Assembly: GCA_964489835.1 (NCBI GenBank)
Contig: CAZBBC010000008.1
Coordinates: 16,780-80,779 of the forward strand
Length of the DNA stretch: 64,000 bases
Reading direction: 5' to 3'
Source of the DNA: CAZBBC01 sp964489835
GTDB taxonomy: Bacteria; Calditrichota; Calditrichia; JAJRVZ01
Shown piece by piece: positions 1-8,319 of the stretch. The position numbers and the translations under genes were made by a program. Each line of letters opens with the position of its first letter. The first letter of the stretch is position 1. The notes under the pieces are model-generated. The model ran no database searches. It saw only the letters and a list, made by a program, of their open reading frames with translations, and had not been told where the DNA came from.

Positions 1-472
1 ATTTTTTAATATCTATAGCACTGATTTCTGTCTTTAATTGTACTAACAAATATTGACCGGCTAACTGTAAGGCGATAAAAGCTACCGGCAGTATGGGAAG
101 AAAAGCAGAGTCCCGTGGCCTGTTCATGATTAAATTTAATTCATCTCTTACCTGACGGGGTATATAACTGGATGATTGTCTAAAATCGAGTTCAAAAGGA
201 TTTTTTGGCATGAAATTCGGAGAAATAAAATTATAAATATCTAGAATCTTTGCGTCATTATTCAAATCAATATATGTATCAGATAAATCTTCCCAGTTCC
301 GGAGAGGTAAGATTGGCTTTGAAAATTGCAGGCCGGTTGATTCCGTACCCTCTTTTTCAATTCGGTAGTGAGGAATTTTTAGACCAATCTGTGCAAATGC
401 TATTGAAAAATTAATAAAAATTATAATCGCACCACACAGGTAATATATGATAGGGTGTTTTTTTCTTTGCAC
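1..472 (-). CDS. Secreted or membrane-anchored protein of unknown function, truncated by window edge
   Basis: An open frame reads from a GTG codon at 472 off the left edge of the window, so only the N-terminal ~157 residues are visible. They begin VQRKKHPII, followed by a hydrophobic stretch ending in an AFA-type cleavage site near residue 28, which indicates a signal peptide or anchor. The mature part is mixed polar sequence with no motif I recognise. A second hydrophobic stretch (PILPVAFIALQLAGQYLL) lies near residues 125-145. An in-frame stop lies just upstream of the GTG and no ATG is available, so GTG is the likely start. The gene lies about 70 bp downstream of tatA on the same strand and may belong to the same operon. 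I cannot assign a function. Confidence 0.55.
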   Translation of the reverse strand, partial: MQRKKHPIIYYLCGAIIIFINFSIAFAQIGLKIPHYRIEKEGTESTGLQFSKPILPLRNWEDLSDTYIDLNNDAKILDIYNFISPNFMPKNPFELDFRQSSSYIPRQVRDELNLIMNRPRDSAFLPILPVAFIALQLAGQYLLVQLKTEISAIDIKK

Positions 473-540
473 GACTTGAACACCTGGCAGATATTCGACT
501 CACAAAAATGAATATTAAAGAATAATTGAAAACTTGGAAA

Positions 541-753
541 TTATTTTTCCTCTTCTGATTTTGGTGCTTCACTGGTTTTCAGGTGATCCGTATCATCTAT
601 TTTTAATTCTTCCTGAATTTCAGTACTTGCTTTTTTAAATTCCCGGATACCCTTCCCCAGTCCTTGTGCTAATTCCGGTAACTTTTTTGCACCGAAAATT
701 AATAAGATGATAAACATGATAATAATGAGTTCAGTGGTTCCTATTCCAAACAT
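541..753 (-). CDS. tatA: Twin-arginine translocase subunit TatA/TatE
   Basis: TatA forms the protein-conducting oligomer of the Tat pathway, which exports folded proteins across the inner membrane. The 70-residue protein has the family layout: a short N-terminus (MFGIGTTE), one membrane helix at about residues 5-20, the conserved FG hinge (LLIFGAKKLPELA), an amphipathic helix containing GLGKGIREFKK, and a charged tail. The length is normal for TatA and short for TatB. No TatC is visible in the window. It is the last complete gene of the truA-pur-psd run. The NIPSNAP-like protein at 41962-42762 has a double-basic, Tat-like leader and could be a substrate. Confidence 0.93.
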   Translation of the reverse strand: MFGIGTTELIIIMFIILLIFGAKKLPELAQGLGKGIREFKKASTEIQEELKIDDTDHLKTSEAPKSEEEK

Positions 754-771
754 TTTATGTCTTCCTTTCTT

Positions 772-1035
772 TTAATCTATCCAACGCAACGCATAGGCAG
801 CGACAAGTATCCCTATCACGCCTGTAATATTTAATTTAAATGAAAATCCAAATGTAAGTGTTAGTAATACAATATCTAAAGTTCCCGGTCCAATACTTGC
901 AGACATCGATTTCAGGAAAAAGTCCTGGACAACTCCTGATGGAACTAAAATACCTATTACTTCCCCCAACGCAGTTCCGATCATTGCCCCGACAATGATG
1001 ATAAATATAATAAAAGACGTACTTTTTTTCCGCAT
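772..1035 (-). CDS. DUF4321 family small membrane protein
   Basis: This 87-residue protein has two hydrophobic segments, about residues 8-30 and 55-84, and a conserved-looking central stretch (GTALGEVIG, SASIGPGTLDIVLLTLTFGF) typical of the DUF4321 family. Members are small inner-membrane proteins of unknown function. It sits between purQ (3 bp away) and tatA, so it is almost certainly co-transcribed with them. The family assignment rests on the G-E-hydrophobic pattern, length and context. No biochemical role can be inferred. Confidence 0.75.
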   Translation of the reverse strand: MRKKSTSFIIFIIIVGAMIGTALGEVIGILVPSGVVQDFFLKSMSASIGPGTLDIVLLTLTFGFSFKLNITGVIGILVAAYALRWID

Positions 1036-1038
1036 ACT

Positions 1039-1734
1039 TTAATCCCTTATAAAATCCTGGAGGAGAGAGGCCAGTATTTTTTTACCGTCTGAATTTCCCA
1101 TTAATTTTTCCGCATTGCGTTCTGGATGTGGCATCATACCCAAAACGTTACCCGATTGATTAATTATACCTGCAATATTATCAATAGATCCATTTGGATT
1201 AGCTTTTGGTATAATATCTCCATCAGAAGAACAGTATCGAAATACAATCTGATTATTATCTTTCAAAATATTTAATTCTTCGATGCTACAGTAGTAATTA
1301 CCCTCACTATGAGCGATAGGTATCGTCAGGATCTCTTCATCTTTACACAGATGTGTGAATCCCGTTTTATTATTTTCAACACGAAGATATACATCTTTAC
1401 AGATAAATTTTCGATTGGTATTCATTATCAGTGCACCGGATAAGAGACCGGACTCTGTTAAAATCTGAAAACCATTGCATATACCGATTATCTTAGTACC
1501 GTTTTTTGATTTTTTAACGATTTCTTTCATTACCGGCGAAAATCTGGCGATAGCGCCACAGCGTAAATAATCCCCATAAGAAAATCCACCCGGCAATACA
1601 ATAATTTGGTAAGCTGAAAGATCTGTTTCTTTATGCCAAACAAAATCAGTCGGTTGATTCAAAATTTTCTTGTAGGCAATATAAGCATCATGATCGCAAT
1701 TTGAACCTGGAAAGATAATCACTGCGACTTTCAC
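1039..1734 (-). CDS. purQ: Phosphoribosylformylglycinamidine synthase, glutaminase subunit PurQ
   Basis: PurQ hydrolyses glutamine and delivers ammonia to PurL for conversion of FGAR to FGAM in purine synthesis. The 231-residue sequence is a class I glutamine amidotransferase. It shows the N-terminal MKVAVIIFPGSNCDHDA, the oxyanion strand LPGGFSYGDYLR, the nucleophile Cys86 in IGICNGFQ, and the catalytic His-Glu in MMPHPE near residue 204. Its start overlaps purS by 4 bp, which indicates translational coupling. PurS plus a separate PurQ implies the three-component (small PurL) FGAM synthase, but purL is not in this window. Confidence 0.97.
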   Translation of the reverse strand: MKVAVIIFPGSNCDHDAYIAYKKILNQPTDFVWHKETDLSAYQIIVLPGGFSYGDYLRCGAIARFSPVMKEIVKKSKNGTKIIGICNGFQILTESGLLSGALIMNTNRKFICKDVYLRVENNKTGFTHLCKDEEILTIPIAHSEGNYYCSIEELNILKDNNQIVFRYCSSDGDIIPKANPNGSIDNIAGIINQSGNVLGMMPHPERNAEKLMGNSDGKKILASLLQDFIRD

Positions 1735-1979
1735 GGCTTTTCCTCGATTTGATATTCAAAATTCTCCATTACCGGATTGGATAGAATTTTTTGACAAATT
1801 TCCTTCGCTTCCTTTTCAACCACAATTTTATCCTGATCTTTAAAAGTAAGCTCAATATGCTTACCAATTCGAACGTCCTGGACATTATCAAATTTCAGAT
1901 CATTGATTGCATGTAGAACAGCTTTTCCCTGCGGATCAAGGATTCCTTCTTTTAGCACGACCGTAACTTTTACCTTCAA
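1731..1979 (-). CDS. purS: Phosphoribosylformylglycinamidine synthase subunit PurS
   Basis: PurS is the small structural subunit that bridges PurL and PurQ in FGAM synthase. The sequence has the family pattern: KVKVTVVLKEGILDPQGKA at the N-terminus, then VQDVRIGKHIEL and a C-terminal helix with CQKILSNPVMENF. An ATG at 2006 would add nine residues (MILLKRTFN) that lie inside the end of pssA. I prefer the TTG at 1979, because the protein then begins LKVKVTVVLK as in known PurS (about 82 residues), and an AAGGAC ribosome-binding site lies just upstream in the pssA tail. It overlaps purQ by 4 bp. Confidence 0.93.
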   Translation of the reverse strand: MKVKVTVVLKEGILDPQGKAVLHAINDLKFDNVQDVRIGKHIELTFKDQDKIVVEKEAKEICQKILSNPVMENFEYQIEEKP

Positions 1980-1980
1980 A

Positions 1981-2706
1981 TTAAACGTCCTTTTCAATAA
2001 TATCATCAGTATTTAAACGCAAAACCCAGACAATCAATCCAGATAAGATATATAAAACTATTAACGGAAACAACACAATTTGTGGAATTAAAATTAAAAG
2101 TATAGCAACAAAAATTACCACAACCACTTTGATTTTTTCTTTAGATGATCCTTTGAAATTCAATGTGGGCATCGTTTCATAACGTATGGTACTAACCATC
2201 AGGATGGAGACCACAAATATCAGAATTATCATAATTTTGGGGAATTTAGAAACATCTCCAAAGATATAATCTGAAAAAATGACAAAACTGGTTAAAAGAA
2301 GTGCGGCGATTGGAATGGGTAATCCTAAAAAATAATCTTTATCAAATCCTTTGAGCTGAATATTAAAGCGTGCTAACCGAATACTGCCAAATAAAAGAGG
2401 TAGAAAACTTAATAAAATGCCGACAAATTTCATATCTCTCATAAATACCATATAGACCAGGATAGAGGGAGCTAAGCCGAATGTGATGATATCGGCAAAA
2501 GAATCATACTCTACACCGAATTTGCTTGAAGATTTTGTAAAACGAGCGACCTTACCATCCATAGCGTCCAAGAACGCACCGGCAAAAATCATCCATGCGG
2601 CCAATGCTATTTTCCCGTTAAACGCCGAAATGATCGAATAAAAGCCACAAAACATATTACCCACTGTAAAAAAACTGGGCACAATGGAGCGGGATACTTT
2701 AACCAT
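1981..2706 (-). CDS. pssA: CDP-diacylglycerol-serine O-phosphatidyltransferase
   Basis: PssA makes phosphatidylserine from CDP-diacylglycerol and serine in the membrane, the first step toward phosphatidylethanolamine. The CDP-alcohol phosphatidyltransferase signature D-G-x2-A-R-x8-G-x3-D-x3-D is intact (DGKVARF to GVEYDSFAD, about residues 50-70), and the rest is a series of hydrophobic helices. I chose the ATG at 2706 (MVKVSRSIVPSFF), one base after the psd stop; a TTG at 2724 would add six residues overlapping psd. The adjacent psd encodes the next enzyme, so the two form a phosphatidylethanolamine module inside a purine operon. Confidence 0.94.
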   Translation of the reverse strand: MVKVSRSIVPSFFTVGNMFCGFYSIISAFNGKIALAAWMIFAGAFLDAMDGKVARFTKSSSKFGVEYDSFADIITFGLAPSILVYMVFMRDMKFVGILLSFLPLLFGSIRLARFNIQLKGFDKDYFLGLPIPIAALLLTSFVIFSDYIFGDVSKFPKIMIILIFVVSILMVSTIRYETMPTLNFKGSSKEKIKVVVVIFVAILLILIPQIVLFPLIVLYILSGLIVWVLRLNTDDIIEKDV

Positions 2707-2707
2707 T

Positions 2708-3352
2708 CTATTTAAACTTCCCAATCACCGTTTCACCACCGAATACTTTATCTTTCAAATTTATCTTCAGGTCTACATTATCAGGAAAGAATATATCTAC
2801 CCTGGAACCATATCTTATCAGTCCGAAGCGGTCTCCGGCTGTAACCGAATCTTCTTCTTCAATATGATAAATGATTCTGCGGGCAATAATACCAGCAATT
2901 TGTTTAAATAAAATTTTCCCCTTGCGGTGCCGGATTCCGATGATCGATTGTTCATTCTCTTCGGATGCTTTATCCACAAAGGCCAGCCTGAATTTACCTT
3001 TGATATACCGTACTAATTCTATTTTGCCGGTCACGGGAATACGATTGACATGTACATCAAGTATTGAAAGAAAAATACTGACCTTTTTTACTCTGGCATT
3101 AAAATAATAGGGTTCCTCGACCTCACTGATGTCCACCACTGTTCCATCAGCAGGAGAAAGGATTAAATTCTCACCTGCAGGAATTGATCGTTCCGGATCA
3201 CGGAGAAAATATAAATTGAACAAGAAAATAAAGCCAATAATTACTGTTACAACCTTTAAAACACTCAGAGGAAAGAGACAAGAAATTATGATGAATATTC
3301 CGAAAATAAGAGCGGTTATAACAATTACTCGAACACCATCTGTAGCAATCAA
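2708..3352 (-). CDS. psd: Phosphatidylserine decarboxylase, short form
   Basis: This pyruvoyl enzyme decarboxylates phosphatidylserine to phosphatidylethanolamine at the membrane. The 214-residue length matches the short Psd-A/archaetidylserine-type subfamily. Two N-terminal hydrophobic segments precede SPADGTVVDI. Then come DVHVNRIPVTGKI and the self-cleavage region IRYGSRVDIFFP, where the Gly-Ser bond generates the pyruvoyl group. The start is TTG at 3352, supported by a strong GGGAGGAG ribosome-binding site nine bases upstream that overlaps the purC stop region. The gene is followed by pssA. Confidence 0.94.
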   Translation of the reverse strand: MIATDGVRVIVITALIFGIFIIISCLFPLSVLKVVTVIIGFIFLFNLYFLRDPERSIPAGENLILSPADGTVVDISEVEEPYYFNARVKKVSIFLSILDVHVNRIPVTGKIELVRYIKGKFRLAFVDKASEENEQSIIGIRHRKGKILFKQIAGIIARRIIYHIEEEDSVTAGDRFGLIRYGSRVDIFFPDNVDLKINLKDKVFGGETVIGKFK

Positions 3353-3356
3353 TATC

Positions 3357-4067
3357 TTATGCTCCTCCCATAATATTAGTCACTAATTTATTATAAGTCT
3401 CGTCCAAATTACCTTTATCAAAGCGATAGACGTCTTTATCAATGGTATTTTTATTGTCTGTGCCCCAGAATTGACAGGTATCCGGGGTGATCTCATCCCC
3501 GATTAGTAGATATCCCTTATATCTGCCCAGTTGTAAATGCAATTCAGTTAGAATCAGATTTCTTCGTTCAAAGAATGGTTTGAGTACAGCATTTACTTTC
3601 GAGACACTCCTGCCAAGATGGAATACTTCTTCCTGTGAGATAATTTTCAGTGCGCTGAGGTGTGACTCATTGACCAATGGATTTTTAAATTTATCATTCT
3701 TATAATAGTACTCAATCACCGGCGAATGAAGTAGTTTGCCTTCTTCAAAACCATATCGTTTGCAGAGACTTTTATCAGGTGAATTAGAAATAACCACATC
3801 CACGGGCAGAAGATTTAGATTTTTTACCTGCATTTCCTTCTCATTCAAATTCGAGATAAAATGTGTCGGTACATTATAGCTCTCGAGATATTCAAAAATC
3901 TGACCAGCAATCGCATTGTTCATCGCCGATTTTCCTTTGATTTTTCCTTGTTGTACTCCATCGGTGGCCATGAAATTGTCAGTAAATGCGAAAATCAGGT
4001 GATCTTCAGAATCACTCTCGAATACTTTTTTTGCTCCTGCTTCATAAAGAAGTTTTCTACTTGCCAA
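3357..4067 (-). CDS. purC: Phosphoribosylaminoimidazole-succinocarboxamide synthase
   Basis: PurC ligates aspartate to CAIR with ATP to give SAICAR in purine biosynthesis. The 236-residue protein carries LLYEAGAKKVFESDSE at the N-terminus, FTDNFMATDGVQQGKIKGK in the nucleotide-binding part, and DEITPDTCQFW plus KDVYRFDKG near the C-terminus, all typical of PurC. The start is a TTG at 4067 preceded by GGGAGG at good spacing. It lies 18 bp after purB and 4 bp before psd. PurB acts on SAICAR, the product of PurC, so these neighbours catalyse consecutive steps. Confidence 0.96.
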   Translation of the reverse strand: MASRKLLYEAGAKKVFESDSEDHLIFAFTDNFMATDGVQQGKIKGKSAMNNAIAGQIFEYLESYNVPTHFISNLNEKEMQVKNLNLLPVDVVISNSPDKSLCKRYGFEEGKLLHSPVIEYYYKNDKFKNPLVNESHLSALKIISQEEVFHLGRSVSKVNAVLKPFFERRNLILTELHLQLGRYKGYLLIGDEITPDTCQFWGTDNKNTIDKDVYRFDKGNLDETYNKLVTNIMGGA

Positions 4068-4085
4068 TGATACCTCCCGTTATTA

Positions 4086-5381
4086 CTAAATCAATCCAAC
4101 TTTTTTGAATATATGGTCAAGATTTTTTAGTCGATTTTCCAATTTAAACAATTCGTTGATCTCATTTTTTGATAATGTATGGCCAAGTTCTTTATCATTA
4201 AACAACGCTTGCTTAAATGAGAGTTGTTCATCCCATACCTTCATCGCATTACGCTGGACAATGCGATAGGCATCTTCACGACTCATTCCCTTACGGGTTA
4301 AAGCAAGCAATACTGCCTGCGAGAATAGCAGACCATGGGTTAAATCCATATTTTTGATCATATTTTCCGGATATAATTTAAGATTTTTTATTAGCCCAAT
4401 GGTCTTTTTCAACATATAAAATAGAGTAATGGTCGAATCCGGCAGAATGACTCTCTCAACGGAAGAATGTGAAATATCTCTTTCATGCCAGAGGGCCATA
4501 TTTTCCATCGCCGCTAAAGCATTTCCGCGCAGCAGACGTGACATTCCGCTAATACGTTCACTGATAATCGGATTTTTCTTATGTGGCATAGCAGAAGAAC
4601 CCTTCTGCCCTTTCGAAAAGAATTCACTGGCTTCCAGAACCTCGGTTCTCTGTAAATGTCTGATTTCTACGCTTATTTTTTCCAGACTTCCGCCTATAAG
4701 TGCAAGTGTGCTGACATAGTGTGCATGCCGATCACGTTGAAGTATTTGAGAAGAAATGTTAGCGGACCGGAGGCCCAGCTTATCACATACATAATCCTGT
4801 ATATAGGGATCAAGATGATCATAGGTTCCCACAGCTCCTGAAATTTGACCTACTCTTATGTTTTCGATCGCCTGCACCAGGCGCTCGAGTTGACGTTGTA
4901 GTTCATCATACCACAGGGCGAATTTCAGGCCAAAAGTTATCGGTTCTGCGTGAACCCCATGCGAGCGTCCAACCATCACCATATTTTTTGTCTCTATTGC
5001 CCGTTTTTTCAGCACTAAAATCAATTCTTCAAGTTGTTCCCGGATCTTTTCTCCGGCCTGCACCATTTGGACAGCCAATGCCGTATCAAGAACATCAGAA
5101 GAGGTCATCCCGTAATGCATATATCTGGCATCTTCGCCCACATATTCAGCCACATTGGTCAAAAATGCAATGACATCATGTTTTACTTCTTCCTCGATTT
5201 CAAGAATGCGACTGACCTCGAAATTAGCCTTTTTTTGGATCGTGTCCAATGATGACGAGGGAACAATACCCAAAGCTGACAATGCCTCGACGGCCAGGAC
5301 TTCAATTTTTAACCAGATAGAAAATCTATTTTTATCACTCCAGATATTCCCAATTTCCGGGAGAGTATACCTTTCAATCAT
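4086..5381 (-). CDS. purB: Adenylosuccinate lyase
   Basis: PurB releases fumarate from SAICAR and from adenylosuccinate in purine synthesis. The 431-residue protein has the fumarase/aspartase superfamily signature GSSAMPHKKNPI around residue 265, the substrate-binding MTSSDVLDTA near residue 93, and the catalytic His in GRSHGVHAEP. The length is normal for the bacterial/archaeal short PurB type. It begins one base after the htrA stop, so the two are tightly coupled in the operon. Confidence 0.97.
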   Translation of the reverse strand: MIERYTLPEIGNIWSDKNRFSIWLKIEVLAVEALSALGIVPSSSLDTIQKKANFEVSRILEIEEEVKHDVIAFLTNVAEYVGEDARYMHYGMTSSDVLDTALAVQMVQAGEKIREQLEELILVLKKRAIETKNMVMVGRSHGVHAEPITFGLKFALWYDELQRQLERLVQAIENIRVGQISGAVGTYDHLDPYIQDYVCDKLGLRSANISSQILQRDRHAHYVSTLALIGGSLEKISVEIRHLQRTEVLEASEFFSKGQKGSSAMPHKKNPIISERISGMSRLLRGNALAAMENMALWHERDISHSSVERVILPDSTITLFYMLKKTIGLIKNLKLYPENMIKNMDLTHGLLFSQAVLLALTRKGMSREDAYRIVQRNAMKVWDEQLSFKQALFNDKELGHTLSKNEINELFKLENRLKNLDHIFKKVGLI

Positions 5382-5382
5382 T

Positions 5383-6615
5383 TCAATCGTTCCTGAAACT
5401 CTCTAATAAGAGTTGTTTATCCAGTATTTTACCATCCCGCCAGATTTTAACGGCCATCTTATCCCCAACCCGCAGGTCTTCTTCAAAGATCGCTTCCATT
5501 ACATTTTCATCACTGACTATTTTGGTATTTCCGATCTGTATGATGATATCACCTAATTTCAGACCGGCCTTTTCTGCAGGGCTTTTCCGGTCAATGGAAC
5601 TAATTATTACACCATTGGTTTGCTGATATCCCATTTTTTTAGCAAACATAGGATCCATGTTTTTTACACGGATCCCAATCCAGAAATCTCTATCTATTTT
5701 ATGGTATTTTTTTAAATCATCAATCAGATTGGTAATACGATTGATCGGTATTGCAAATCCTATCCCAACCGAACCTTCTCCACTTTTGCTGGATCCTGTA
5801 AATATAAAGGCATTCATCCCAATAACCTCTCCCATAGCATTTGTCAGTGGTCCTCCACTATTACCATGATTGATCGATGCATCTGTCTGAATCATATCCT
5901 GATATACCCGACCTTCTATTTCCCCAAAATCCCGGTTTAGTGCGCTAATAACGCCGACAGTAACCGTGGCACGGTTGTTTATCTCAAAGAGTCCAAACGG
6001 ATTTCCAACAGCAATTGCCCATTCACCAAGGATTATTTCATCCGAATTACCAAACGTCACTTTGGGCAGGTTTTCTATTTCTATTTTGAGCAAAGCAACA
6101 TCTGACATTGGATCAGTGCCAACAATACTTGCGGGACTCTTCTTGCCACTGGTCATCGTAATCACAATTTCTGTTGCATTTTCCACGACATGTTCGTTCG
6201 TAAGGATATATCCATCCTCAGAAATGATAAATCCCGAGCCTAAGGCGTGCAATTCTTGTGTAAAACGGTGATCTTTAAATAGTTCCGGGTAGTATTCCCT
6301 TAACATAGGAGCCAGAGGCGAGTCATGGTATGAAAAAGGACTCCGTCGAATATATTCCTGAACCTGTGTCACACTGATACCAACAACGGCAGGGCTTAAT
6401 TCTTTTACTGCCCGTGTGATGCTGTTCTGCCTGGATTGAGAAATTTCGGCATTTACATCTTCATTTGATGGCGAAGCGTAAAGATTACCCACGTTCAGTG
6501 AATCCGTTGTCGATGCTGATTCACCGGAAAGCAAACCAAAATTGAGATATAATAATACCCCGGCAATAATGCCAAAGCCAAATACGATTACCGTTCTGAT
6601 TGATTTTCTTGTCAT
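5383..6615 (-). CDS. HtrA/DegP-family trypsin-like serine protease with one PDZ domain
   Basis: This is a periplasmic quality-control protease. An N-terminal hydrophobic segment (about residues 7-29) acts as an anchor or uncleaved signal. The trypsin-like domain has all three catalytic residues: His142 in TNEHVVENA, Asp172 in DPMSDVALLK, and Ser253 in NHGNSGGPLTN. A single PDZ domain follows (about residues 310-400, with GVIISSIDRKSPAEKAGLKLGD). One PDZ plus an N-terminal anchor is closer to DegS/HtrA of Gram-positives than to two-PDZ DegP. It lies between the aldolase gene (10 bp away) and purB (1 bp away). Confidence 0.95.
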   Translation of the reverse strand: MTRKSIRTVIVFGFGIIAGVLLYLNFGLLSGESASTTDSLNVGNLYASPSNEDVNAEISQSRQNSITRAVKELSPAVVGISVTQVQEYIRRSPFSYHDSPLAPMLREYYPELFKDHRFTQELHALGSGFIISEDGYILTNEHVVENATEIVITMTSGKKSPASIVGTDPMSDVALLKIEIENLPKVTFGNSDEIILGEWAIAVGNPFGLFEINNRATVTVGVISALNRDFGEIEGRVYQDMIQTDASINHGNSGGPLTNAMGEVIGMNAFIFTGSSKSGEGSVGIGFAIPINRITNLIDDLKKYHKIDRDFWIGIRVKNMDPMFAKKMGYQQTNGVIISSIDRKSPAEKAGLKLGDIIIQIGNTKIVSDENVMEAIFEEDLRVGDKMAVKIWRDGKILDKQLLLESFRND

Positions 6616-6625
6616 ATAATATTAA

Positions 6626-7276
6626 TTACATCCTTTTTTTTACTTTTTCCCAATCTTTCAGGAAATTTTCAATTCCACGGTCCGTTAACGGATGTTTTGT
6701 CAATTGTTCGATGACTTTAAAAGGAATGGTAGAAATATCTGCGCCCATCAGAGCGGCATCCAGCACGTGTAAGGGATTGCGTATGCTGGCAACGATAACT
6801 TCTGTCTGAATGCTATAGTTGCGAAATACCTGAACAATCTGTGAGACCGCCTCCATACCGGCGGTGGAAATATCATCGAGGCGCCCTACGAATGGGCTGA
6901 CAAAACTTGCCCCGGCGCGGGCGGCTAATAATGCTTGCAACGCGGTAAAAACCAATGTAACATTGGTTCGAATACCATTAGAGGTCAATGCCTTAATTGC
7001 CTTCAGACCTTCTTTTGTAATCGGAATTTTTATCACGATGTTATCATGTATCTTGGCCAGTTCAGTCCCCTCACTCACCATGCCTTTCCAATCCAGAGCA
7101 ACAACTTCAGCACTGATGGGTCCATCAACAATCTGACAGATTTGCTTGAGAATTTCCGTCGGATGTCCTTCCTCCCTGGAGATAAGGGTAGGATTTGTGG
7201 TCACACCGTCAAGAATTCCTATACTTGCCGCTTCCTTAATTTCATCTATGTTAGCCGTATCGATGAAAAACTTCAT
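6626..7276 (-). CDS. Transaldolase-like fructose-6-phosphate aldolase (TalC/FSA family)
   Basis: The 216-residue protein belongs to the short transaldolase family, which includes FSA and the MipB/TalC enzymes. It starts MKFFIDTANIDEIKEA, has GVTTNPTLI at residues 24-32, the Schiff-base Lys83 in IVIKIPITKEG, and the C-terminal phosphate-binding and tail region KHPLTDRGIENFLKDW. The length and single domain are standard. Whether it acts as a true transaldolase in the pentose phosphate pathway or as an FSA cannot be decided by eye; many bacteria without a long transaldolase use this type. It lies downstream of truA and 10 bp before htrA. Confidence 0.93.
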   Translation of the reverse strand: MKFFIDTANIDEIKEAASIGILDGVTTNPTLISREEGHPTEILKQICQIVDGPISAEVVALDWKGMVSEGTELAKIHDNIVIKIPITKEGLKAIKALTSNGIRTNVTLVFTALQALLAARAGASFVSPFVGRLDDISTAGMEAVSQIVQVFRNYSIQTEVIVASIRNPLHVLDAALMGADISTIPFKVIEQLTKHPLTDRGIENFLKDWEKVKKRM

Positions 7277-7306
7277 TGTACATACTCCTTATGATTATTG
7301 TTCTTA

Positions 7307-8032
7307 TCAGTAATAGACTTTTTCCAAAATGAGCCCTTTTGCAGGGGCAGACTGACCGGCAAAAGAACGGTCCCGTGATATCAAAATTTCATTTATTTTA
7401 TCAATTTCACATTTTGATCTTCCAATATCAACGAATGTACCCACGAGCGTCCGTACCATACCATGTAGAAAACGATCGGCCTGAATGATAAATATGATAA
7501 GATTCTCATCGATATGCCATCGCGCTTTTTTAATAGTACAACAGTGGTTTATTACTTCTGATTGAGACCGGCAAAATCCTGTAAAGTCATGATGCCCGAT
7601 GATTTTATGAGCTGCTTTATTCATGCGCTTCAAATCCAGAGGATAAGATAAATACCAGGTGTATTCCCGTAAAAACACTGTTTGTACTTTGGATATGTAA
7701 TAGCAATATTCCCGTAATTTTGCACTATAGCGGGCATGAAAATCAGCCGATACACTCTCGATAGCGGATACCCGGATATCTCTGCTCAGTATACCATTCA
7801 AGGCGAACTTTAATTTATATACATCTATAGGGGATGCATAATCAAAATGGGCGACTTGTTCTCTGGCATGCACACCCGCATCTGTTCTTCCGGCACCGAT
7901 GATTCTTACAGGTGTACCAAATACCCGGGCCAGCGCTTTCTCAATCTCACCCTGTATAGTTATCTGGCCATTCTGAATTTGCCAACCGGAATAGACAGTA
8001 CCATCATATTCGGTTAAGAGGCGAAACCTCAT
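7307..8032 (-). CDS. truA: tRNA pseudouridine(38-40) synthase
   Basis: TruA converts uridines 38-40 of the tRNA anticodon stem to pseudouridine. The 241-residue sequence starts MRFRLLTEYDGTVYSGWQ and contains the catalytic motif GAGRTDAGVHA, in which the Asp is the nucleophile. The C-terminal HGMVRTLVGTFVDIG is also characteristic. It is the first gene of the long minus-strand operon, with a roughly 290-bp divergent intergenic region separating it from the OPT transporter, so the operon promoter should lie at about 8040-8200. Confidence 0.97.
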   Translation of the reverse strand: MRFRLLTEYDGTVYSGWQIQNGQITIQGEIEKALARVFGTPVRIIGAGRTDAGVHAREQVAHFDYASPIDVYKLKFALNGILSRDIRVSAIESVSADFHARYSAKLREYCYYISKVQTVFLREYTWYLSYPLDLKRMNKAAHKIIGHHDFTGFCRSQSEVINHCCTIKKARWHIDENLIIFIIQADRFLHGMVRTLVGTFVDIGRSKCEIDKINEILISRDRSFAGQSAPAKGLILEKVYY

Positions 8033-8319
8033 ATTCTTTGTTTGATATTCTTAAAAAACCAAGCTAAACTTAATCATTCTTTGTACTTATTGCAAATCGA
8101 TTTGGGAGGATATTAACTGCCATAAGTACCTAAATATTCGTTGCTTAGGTTATTTTATCAAACGGTTGGATAATGGGCTGACCCGGGTGATTAATTGAGA
8201 TTTTTCATCGTAAGGGATAAATAAAACTTGACTTTTTTAGGGTTAAAAAGTAGTTTCTAAACACCTTTTACTGTTCATACATCCCAATCCTTTCCTTCAA
8301 TTTAACATAAGGAGCGCTT

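Noticed and set aside
8033..8319. Riboswitch or structured leader upstream of the OPT gene or truA
   Set aside because: I see no recognisable riboswitch consensus or strong conserved stem; only weak promoter-like words.
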